In this document: piece by piece, positions 8,063 to 12,371 of the stretch
Numbering within the stretch: position 1 is the first letter of the stretch
Layout of the letters: the number at the start of each line of letters is the position of its first letter
Assembly (NCBI GenBank): GCA_003453695.1
Contig: DMNK01000040.1
Location: forward strand, 12,569-24,939
DNA from: Acidimicrobiaceae bacterium
Lineage (GTDB): Bacteria; Actinomycetota; Acidimicrobiia; Acidimicrobiales; UBA8190
Direction of reading: 5' to 3'
DNA: 12,371 bases
Made by a program: the position numbers and the translations under genes
Notes under the pieces: model-generated
The model's database searches: none
What the model saw: the letters and a program-made list of their open reading frames with translations, nothing else
Told to the model about the DNA's origin: nothing

Positions 8063-9409
8063 TCAGAGGCGCAGCAGCTCGGCCACGCGGAAGGCCAGAT
8101 CGATGGACTGGCGGGCGTTCAGGCGCGGGTCGCACATGGTGGTGTAGCGCTCGTGGAGCTGGTCCTCGAGGACGTCGCCGAAGCCGCCCAGGCACTCGGT
8201 GACGTCGTCACCGGTGAGCTCGACGTGCACACCGCCGGGCCAGGTCCCGGCCTCCCGGTGGACGGCGAAGAAGCCGCGGATCTCCTCGAGGATGTCGTCG
8301 AAGCGGCGGGTCTTGCGACCGCCGTCGCTCACGAAGGTGTTCCCGTGCATGGGGTCGCAGGCCCACACCACGGGGTGGCCCGCTTTGCCCACCGCTTGCA
8401 GGATCGGGGGGAGCCTGCCGGCGACGTTGGGCGCCCCCATGCGGGTGATGAGCGTGAGGCGTCCCGGTGTGCGGTCGGGGTCGAGCCGCCGGCACAGGGC
8501 CACCACGTCATCGGGCGTGGCGGTGGGCCCGACCTTCAAGCCGAGCGGGTTGTGGATGCCGGACACGAACTCGACATGGGCGCCGTCGAGCTGGCGGGTG
8601 CGCTCGCCCACCCACAGCATGTGGGCCGAGCAGTCGTAGCTGTCGCCGGTGAGGGAGTCGACCCGGGTGAGCGCCTCTTCGTAGGGAAGGATGAGCGCCT
8701 CGTGCGAGGTGAAGTAGTCGACCCGGTGCAACGAGGTCTCCGAGGACAGGTCGATCCCGCAGGCGGCCATGAACCGAAGGGCCCGGTCGATCTCGGCGGC
8801 GATCTGCTCGTAGCGCCGGCCTTCGTCGCTCGATCTCACGAATTGCTGGTTCCACTGGTGAACCTGGGAGAGATCGGCGAACCCGCCGGTGGTGAAGGCG
8901 CGCAGCAGGTTCAAGGTCGACGCCGACTGGTGGTAGGCGGCCAGCAGCCGCCCCGGGTCGGGGACCCGCGCCGACGGGTCGGCCTCCTCGCCGTTCACCA
9001 TGTGGCCGCGGAACGACTCGAGCTCGACGTCGGCCACCATCTCGGTGTCGGCCGAGCGAGGCTTGGCGAACTGCCCGGCGATGCGGCCCACCTTCACCAC
9101 CGGCACCCCCGCCCCGTAGGTGAGCACCACCGCCATCTGGAGGACGACGCGCAGCTTGTCGCGGATGGAGTCGGCGCTGAAATCGAGGAAGGACTCGGCG
9201 CAGTCGCCCGCCTGGAGCAGAAAGGCCCGCCCGGCGGCCACCTCGCCCAGGGCGGCACGAAGTCGCCGCGACTCTCCGGCGAAGACCAGCGGAGGCTGGG
9301 CCGACAGGTCGGCCAGGGCACGGTCCAGCGTGCCCTGGTCGGGCCAGCGAGGCTGCTGCGCGGCGGGATGGTCACGCCAGCTCTTGGGCGTCCACGTGCC
9401 CACGGTCAC
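8063..9409 (-). CDS. aroG: Class II 3-deoxy-7-phosphoheptulonate (DAHP) synthase
   Basis: 448 residues. It condenses phosphoenolpyruvate and erythrose 4-phosphate, the first step of the shikimate pathway. It is a plant-type (class II) enzyme closely resembling what I recall of M. tuberculosis AroG: FLLQAGDCAESF (63-74), VLTYGAGVPVVKVGRIAGQ (95-113), KPRSAD (116-121), GERTRQLDGAH (268-278), CDPMHGNT (351-358), HVELTG (395-400) and CDPRLN (426-431). Predicted metal ligands Cys70, His355, Glu397 and Asp427 are all present, with the His-Glu and Glu-Asp spacings of the mycobacterial enzyme. The N terminus is shorter than in M. tuberculosis, which may alter the regulatory interface. There is no ATG; GTG 9409 is chosen because a TANNNT hexamer lies 8 bases upstream. 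GTG 9403 (446 residues) is the alternative. It is transcribed opposite to its neighbours. Confidence 0.95.
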   Translation of the reverse strand: MTVGTWTPKSWRDHPAAQQPRWPDQGTLDRALADLSAQPPLVFAGESRRLRAALGEVAAGRAFLLQAGDCAESFLDFSADSIRDKLRVVLQMAVVLTYGAGVPVVKVGRIAGQFAKPRSADTEMVADVELESFRGHMVNGEEADPSARVPDPGRLLAAYHQSASTLNLLRAFTTGGFADLSQVHQWNQQFVRSSDEGRRYEQIAAEIDRALRFMAACGIDLSSETSLHRVDYFTSHEALILPYEEALTRVDSLTGDSYDCSAHMLWVGERTRQLDGAHVEFVSGIHNPLGLKVGPTATPDDVVALCRRLDPDRTPGRLTLITRMGAPNVAGRLPPILQAVGKAGHPVVWACDPMHGNTFVSDGGRKTRRFDDILEEIRGFFAVHREAGTWPGGVHVELTGDDVTECLGGFGDVLEDQLHERYTTMCDPRLNARQSIDLAFRVAELLRL

Positions 9410-9417
9410 GGTCCTAC

Positions 9418-9423
9418 AGCGTA
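9418..9423 (-). promoter_or_regulatory. Candidate -10 hexamer TACGCT for leaderless aroG
   Basis: Read on the minus strand, TACGCT is followed by eight bases and then the aroG GTG at 9409, placing the expected transcription start at or next to the start codon. No Shine-Dalgarno sequence lies in the short upstream region and no clear -35 box is seen. It sits in the 42-base gap shared with the divergent oxidoreductase gene. Confidence 0.5.
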
Positions 9424-9436
9424 AACGGTCCGGCCC

Positions 9437-9442
9437 TAGGCT
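9437..9442 (+). promoter_or_regulatory. Candidate -10 hexamer TAGGCT for the LLM oxidoreductase
   Basis: TAGGCT fits TANNNT and is followed by nine bases before the GTG at 9452. With the aroG hexamer on the other strand it makes a divergent promoter pair, the two -10 boxes being 13 bases apart. No Shine-Dalgarno or good -35 sequence is seen. Confidence 0.45.
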
Positions 9443-9451
9443 CCGTGCTCG

Positions 9452-10378
9452 GTGCACGCCTTTCGCTTCGGGGTTCAGCTGTCGCGGGCCGACAACGGCC
9501 CGCATTGGCGCTCTCTGGTCCGCAAGATCGAGGAGCTCGGATACTCGACGGTCTTCCTGCCCGATCACTTCGGCGACCAGCTCGCCCCCATGGTGGCCCT
9601 CGCCACGGCCGCCGAGGCCACGAGCAGTCTGCGCGTGGGCACGCTCGTGTTGGGAAACGACTACCGCCACCCGCTGGTGCTGGCCAAAGAGGCGGCGACG
9701 CTGGACCTGCTCTCCGAGGGTCGCCTCGAGCTCGGCATCGGCGCCGGGTGGATGACCAGCGACTACGACCAGTCCGGCATCACCCTCGACCCTCCCGCCA
9801 CCCGGGTCGAGCGCCTGGCCGAGGCCATCGCCGTGATGAAGACGCTGTGGTCGGGCGGGGGCGACTTCGCCGGCTCGCACTACCGCCTCACCGGGGCCGA
9901 AGGTGTGCCCGTGCCGCACCGGCGGCCCCATCCCCTGCTCATGGTGGGGGGAGGCAGCCGCGGCGTGCTCACCGTGGCGGGACGGGAAGCCGACATCGTG
10001 GGCCTCAACCCGCGCCTCGCCGAAGGGTTCGTCGGGCCCGACACTCTCTCGTCGATCGTGCCCGAGCGTTACGACCGCCGTGTCGAGTGGGTGCGCCAAG
10101 CGGCGGGGGACCGCTTCGAGGACATCGAGATCCAGGGCCTCACCTTCTTCGTGCGGGTCGGGCCCGACCGCGACCGCGTGGTCGAGGAGACCGCCGCCAT
10201 GTTCCGCCTGCCGACAGATGTGGCGGCCGAGGTGCCCATCGCCCTCGTGGGATCGGTCGAAGAGATCGCCGAGGCCCTCGACGCTCGTCGCCGGCGCTGG
10301 GGGATGAGCTACTGGGTCGTCCACGACACCGACATCGACGCCTTCGCCCCGGTGGTGGCCGCCGTGGCGGGAACCTGA
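9452..10378 (+). CDS. LLM-class, probably F420-dependent oxidoreductase
   Basis: 308 residues. The TIM-barrel of the bacterial-luciferase-like superfamily is evident: FRFGVQLS at the start, KIEELGYSTVFLPDHFGDQ (25-43), TSSLRVGTLVLGNDYRHP (57-74), the signature LAKEAATLDLLSEGRLELG (77-95) leading to GIGAGW (95-100), RVERLAEAIAVMKTLW (118-133) and HPLLMVGGG (160-168). The DNDFRHP-like segment and overall form resemble the MSMEG_2516-type family of predicted F420 oxidoreductases; this is from memory. Such enzymes use reduced F420 or FMN on varied substrates, so no reaction can be assigned. The GTG at 9452 is close to the conserved start and is preceded by a leaderless-type -10. nadD follows after only 5 bases, so the two are probably cotranscribed. 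Confidence 0.9.
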   Translation: MHAFRFGVQLSRADNGPHWRSLVRKIEELGYSTVFLPDHFGDQLAPMVALATAAEATSSLRVGTLVLGNDYRHPLVLAKEAATLDLLSEGRLELGIGAGWMTSDYDQSGITLDPPATRVERLAEAIAVMKTLWSGGGDFAGSHYRLTGAEGVPVPHRRPHPLLMVGGGSRGVLTVAGREADIVGLNPRLAEGFVGPDTLSSIVPERYDRRVEWVRQAAGDRFEDIEIQGLTFFVRVGPDRDRVVEETAAMFRLPTDVAAEVPIALVGSVEEIAEALDARRRRWGMSYWVVHDTDIDAFAPVVAAVAGT

Positions 10379-10383
10379 GCCCC

Positions 10384-10995
10384 ATGTCCTCGGTCCCGTC
10401 CCGAGACGGCCAACGGATCGGCATCTTCGGGGGGACCTTCGATCCCGTCCACGTCGGCCATCTCGTCGCCGCCCTCGAAGCGCGCCAAGCGCTCGAGCTC
10501 GACCGGGTCCTGCTCGTGGTGGCCGGCGACCCGTGGCAGAAGACCGACGTGCGCCCGGTGACGCCCGCCGAGGACCGCTTCGCCGTGGTGGCCGCCGCCG
10601 TGGAGGGGGTGGACGGCCTCGAGGCCAGCCGTCTCGAGATCGACCGCAGCGGGCCGAGTTATACCGCCGACACCGTGCGCCAGCTCGCCGCCGCCCACCC
10701 CGGCGCCGAACTGTTCCTCGTCGTGGGTGACGACGTGGCCGCCGAGCTGCGCACGTGGCAGAGAGTCGAAGAGGTCGTGGGCGCCGTGACGCTGGTGATC
10801 GTGCAGCGGGGCGGGGTGTCGCCCGTCCCCGACCCCGCCGGTTGGGAGGCGCGGCGGGTGGGGATCCCCGCCCTGGAGATCTCGAGCAGCGACCTGAGGG
10901 AGCGCCTGGCCACGGGGCGCAACGTGCACTTTCTCGTACCGGAGGCGGCCATCCGTTGCATCCGGAGCCGCAATCTGTACGCTTCAGACAGATGA
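10384..10995 (+). CDS. nadD: Nicotinate-nucleotide adenylyltransferase
   Basis: 203 residues, normal for the family. It adenylates nicotinic acid mononucleotide to deamido-NAD, the second-last step of NAD synthesis. Visible motifs are GIFGGTFDPVHVGHL (13-27) with the nucleotidyltransferase HxGH-type signature, PWQKTDVRPVTPAEDR (50-65), the GPSYTADTVRQL segment (90-101), VVGDDVAAELRTW (113-125) and ISSSDLRERLATGRN (166-180), the ISSS.(I/L)R element that contacts ATP. ATG 10384 follows the oxidoreductase stop by 5 bases, with no obvious Shine-Dalgarno site. Its final TGA overlaps an ATG (10992) that opens a tiny ORF, and a TACGCT hexamer lies inside its last codons. rsfS lies 146 bases downstream, the usual actinobacterial nadD-rsfS order. 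Confidence 0.96.
   Translation: MSSVPSRDGQRIGIFGGTFDPVHVGHLVAALEARQALELDRVLLVVAGDPWQKTDVRPVTPAEDRFAVVAAAVEGVDGLEASRLEIDRSGPSYTADTVRQLAAAHPGAELFLVVGDDVAAELRTWQRVEEVVGAVTLVIVQRGGVSPVPDPAGWEARRVGIPALEISSSDLRERLATGRNVHFLVPEAAIRCIRSRNLYASDR
10978..10983 (+). promoter_or_regulatory. Candidate internal promoter (TACGCT) at the end of nadD
   Basis: TACGCT lies within the last codons of nadD and is followed by eight bases and the ATG at 10992, the same hexamer and spacing as found upstream of aroG. TTGCAT at 10956-10961 is 16 bases upstream and could serve as a -35 box (TTG shared with TTGACA). It could drive a separate transcript for the mini-ORFs and rsfS. Confidence 0.4.
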
Positions 10996-11145
10996 CGGCC
11001 GCGGTGCGCCATGCCGGAGCAGGATGACGGCAGCGTCGGTGCACGGGCGCTCGGCAATCCCGGCGGCCGCTCGGCGGGGTATGTCCCTTCCCGGTGACGC
11101 CCGATCCTCGAACCGGAGGTGCTCGTGACGGAATTCGCCCTGTGA
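10992..11145 (+). other. nadD-rsfS spacer with a relay of three overlapping mini-ORFs
   Basis: The spacer between nadD and rsfS can be read as a chain of short frames. ATG 10992 overlaps the nadD TGA and gives 11 codons (MTAAVRHAGAG). Its stop overlaps ATG 11024, which gives 34 codons ending at TGA 11126-11128. That stop overlaps GTG 11125, preceded by a strong GGAGG (11115-11119) at 5 bases, which gives MTEFAL. Its TGA (11143-11145) overlaps the rsfS GTG at 11142. The peptides resemble nothing I know. Third positions are only partly G/C-rich (about 26 of 33 in the 34-codon frame), so coding is unproven. If translated, the chain would pass ribosomes to rsfS by termination-reinitiation. Confidence 0.35.
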
Positions 11146-11543
11146 CCGCGTCCGCCGAGCAGGTGGTGGAGCGACCGGCTCGGCCAGCGGTGCCGGAGCC
11201 GGCCCTGGTGGCGGCGAGAGCCGCCGACGCCAAGTTGGGCGAGTCCACGGTGGTGCTGGCCATGGGCGAATTGCTCGGGGTGACCGATGCCTTCGTGATC
11301 ACGAGCGGGCGCAACAGCCGTCAGGTGCGCACCATCGCCGAAGAAGTCGAGCAGCGAGTGCGCGAGCACACCGGTCGCTCCCCGTGGGCGGTCGAGGGAC
11401 AGCGGGAGCTTCGCTGGGTGCTGATCGACTACGGCGACTTCCTCGTGCACGTCTTCCACGAAGAAGACCGCCAGTACTACGACCTCGAGCGGCTGTGGAG
11501 CGACGCCGTGCGTGTGGACTGGAAGGCGGACAGCACCGACTGA
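11142..11543 (+). CDS. rsfS: Ribosome silencing factor RsfS (Iojap/YbeB family)
   Basis: 133 residues from GTG 11142. The conserved core runs from AARAADAKLGESTVVL through GVTDAFVITSGRNSRQVRTI and WVLIDYGDFLVHVFHEEDRQYYDLERLW, the standard end of the Iojap/RsfS domain. RsfS binds ribosomal protein L14 on the 50S subunit and blocks subunit joining during nutrient limitation. A longer reading from GTG 11094 (149 residues) is possible, but its extra codons have only about 6 of 16 G/C third positions while those from 11142 are nearly all G/C, so 11142 is preferred. That GTG overlaps the stop of a 6-codon ORF that carries the only strong Shine-Dalgarno site nearby. It ends 18 bases from the convergent lipoprotein gene, with no clear terminator between them. 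Confidence 0.93.
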   Translation: MTASAEQVVERPARPAVPEPALVAARAADAKLGESTVVLAMGELLGVTDAFVITSGRNSRQVRTIAEEVEQRVREHTGRSPWAVEGQRELRWVLIDYGDFLVHVFHEEDRQYYDLERLWSDAVRVDWKADSTD

Positions 11544-11561
11544 GGGAGCTCGCCCGCCGGT

Positions 11562-12167
11562 TCAGCTCGGTGCCATCGACCTGAACTGCGAGCGGTTGGC
11601 GGTGGGGACGTCGGCACCGGAAGCCGTCGGGACGGCCACCGGTTGGCCGTTGAGCTCGAAGACGACGTCGTTCACTCCGGGCAGGGCCGTGGCGGTGAAG
11701 ACGATCTGGGCCACGGCGTCGATCTGAGCCTGGCCCACCAGTTGGCCGAAGGTGCCGCCCAGGTCGACGGTGGCGATCCCGCCCGAGATCGTGGCCGAGA
11801 GGAGGTCGGTCTGCGCAGGCACGGCGCTCTGCAGGCCGGCGGCGGACTCTCCGTTGGTGGGCCCGTCGATGAGCGCCGCCATGGCGCTCGACAGCGACGC
11901 CGGATAGGGCACGGGGCGATCGGCGGCCACGAGCTGTCCCGCCGGCGAGACGAGGAAGATCTGTACGCCGACGGTCGTAGGCGGCAGGGACGTGGTCGTG
12001 GAGGTCGGTGAGGACGGCGCCAGCAGGTCGAACGGCACGCCGCTCTTGGACAGCGCCGTGGGCGAGCTGTCCACCGGTACGCCACATCCGGCGGCGACAC
12101 AGCTGAAAGCGACGAGCGTGGCGACAAGGACGGGCGCTCGGCGGGCGGCCAGGGTCGAGCGGCTCAC
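11562..12167 (-). CDS. GerMN domain-containing lipoprotein
   Basis: 201 residues. It has a basic N terminus (MSRSTLAARR), a hydrophobic stretch (APVLVATLVAFS) and a lipobox-like AAGC with Cys28 as the probable lipidated residue, so it is likely anchored outside the membrane. A Ser/Thr/Pro linker (about 50-66) precedes a GerMN-type domain (about 67-180): VQIFLVSPAGQLVAADRPVP, LIDGPTNGESAAGLQSAVP and ATVDLGGTF are its recognisable parts. GTG 12167 overlaps the stop of the upstream kinase gene (GTGA). A kinase followed by a GerMN lipoprotein recalls mtrB-lpqB, where LpqB influences the MtrAB system; the residues after Cys28 (GVPVDSSP) also look LpqB-like. It is much shorter than LpqB (near 580 residues, as I recall) and lacks any region for the C-terminal propeller. 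Confidence 0.85.
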   Translation of the reverse strand: MSRSTLAARRAPVLVATLVAFSCVAAGCGVPVDSSPTALSKSGVPFDLLAPSSPTSTTTSLPPTTVGVQIFLVSPAGQLVAADRPVPYPASLSSAMAALIDGPTNGESAAGLQSAVPAQTDLLSATISGGIATVDLGGTFGQLVGQAQIDAVAQIVFTATALPGVNDVVFELNGQPVAVPTASGADVPTANRSQFRSMAPS

Positions 12168-12371
12168 GGCGCCGCCTCTTCGGCAGGCGCTGCGCTGTCG
12201 GCGACGCCAGGAAGCTCGACGACGAAGCGGTTCTCCCCGCCGAGCCCGTCCTCCACCCAGACCCGCCCGCCGTGCAGGCGTACGTGCTCTGCCACCAGGC
12301 TCAGCCCGAGCCCGGTTCCCTGCCCCTCACCGCGCTGGCCGGCCACCTGCCCGCGGTAGAAGCGCTCGAAG
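12164..12371 (-). CDS. Sensor histidine kinase, C-terminal end (partial)
   Basis: About 68 codons are present, running off the window's right edge. The sequence begins FERFYRGQ, then has GQGTGLGLSLV, the G2 box of HATPase_c kinases, followed by AEHVRLHGGRVWVEDGLGGENRFVVELP, the usual end of the ATP-binding domain, and a short acidic-Ala tail. It is therefore the ATPase end of a two-component sensor kinase; the sensor and dimerisation regions lie outside. Its stop overlaps the GTG of the GerMN lipoprotein gene, as in mtrB-lpqB-type operons, so an MtrB-like role is suggested by context only. The response regulator would be expected further to the right. Confidence 0.9.
   Translation of the reverse strand, partial: FERFYRGQVAGQRGEGQGTGLGLSLVAEHVRLHGGRVWVEDGLGGENRFVVELPGVADSAAPAEEAAP

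Noticed and set aside
8153..9424. Long plus-strand open frame (about 423 codons) opposite aroG
   Set aside because: It is the antisense shadow of a clearly conserved DAHP synthase; its protein shows only Val/Gly/His/Glu-rich composition typical of high-GC complements.
11094..11141. Longer rsfS start at GTG 11094
   Set aside because: Third-position G/C is low (about 6 of 16 codons) in the extension and rises sharply at 11142; no Shine-Dalgarno precedes 11094.
9410..11314. Minus-strand extension of the aroG frame far upstream of GTG 9409
   Set aside because: The frame stays open by chance across the opposite strand of the oxidoreductase, nadD and rsfS; family similarity begins only near 9409.
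1..12371. Mobile element, CRISPR, tRNA or defence island
   Set aside because: No transposase, integrase, direct-repeat array, tRNA-like cloverleaf or defence gene was recognised; gene order looks like conserved core chromosome.

Overview
The window is very GC-rich, gene-dense DNA with strongly G/C-ending codons, many GTG starts (about 9 of 13 visible starts) and several 4-base GTGA start/stop overlaps. Gene content points to Actinomycetota: an RNase E/G tail next to rplU-rpmA-obgE-proB, proA followed by a MoxR ATPase and a VWA protein, nadD-rsfS, a type II DAHP synthase, an F420-type luciferase-like oxidoreductase, and a histidine kinase followed by a GerMN lipoprotein. From recall, the proA/MoxR/VWA and nadD/rsfS neighbourhoods resemble the Mycobacterium tuberculosis region around Rv2419c-Rv2444c. 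A deep-branching class such as Acidimicrobiia is my guess from the look of the proteins, not something the sequence proves.

Layout. 1-844 (+): end of RNase E/G, then ribosomal proteins L21 and L27. 952-8020 (+): a long co-directional run of obgE, proB, proA, a MoxR-type AAA+ ATPase, a CoxE-like VWA protein and a histidine-phosphatase-family protein. obgE/proB, proA/moxR and probably VWA/phosphatase overlap by four bases, so translational coupling is likely. 8063-9409 (-): type II DAHP synthase, first step of the shikimate pathway, convergent with the phosphatase over a 42-base gap holding two hairpins. 9452-11543 (+): an LLM-class flavin/F420 oxidoreductase, nadD and rsfS. 11562-12371 (-): a short GerMN lipoprotein and the 3' end of a sensor histidine kinase, an arrangement like mtrB-lpqB.

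Functionally the window is mostly housekeeping: RNA decay, ribosomal proteins and ribosome assembly/silencing (L21, L27, Obg, RsfS), proline synthesis (ProB, ProA), aromatic amino-acid entry (DAHP synthase), NAD synthesis (NadD) and envelope signalling (kinase plus lipoprotein). The less understood parts are the MoxR/VWA pair coupled to proA, the histidine phosphatase and the F420-type oxidoreductase. No mobile element, CRISPR array, tRNA or rRNA was seen.

The most interesting non-coding signal is a repeated leaderless-promoter pattern: a TANNNT hexamer 6-9 bases before a start codon at rplU, obgE, aroG, the oxidoreductase and a tiny ORF at the end of nadD. That last one begins a relay of three mini-ORFs joined by ATGA/GTGA overlaps that ends exactly on the rsfS start. 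I did not find a clearly novel multi-gene system.
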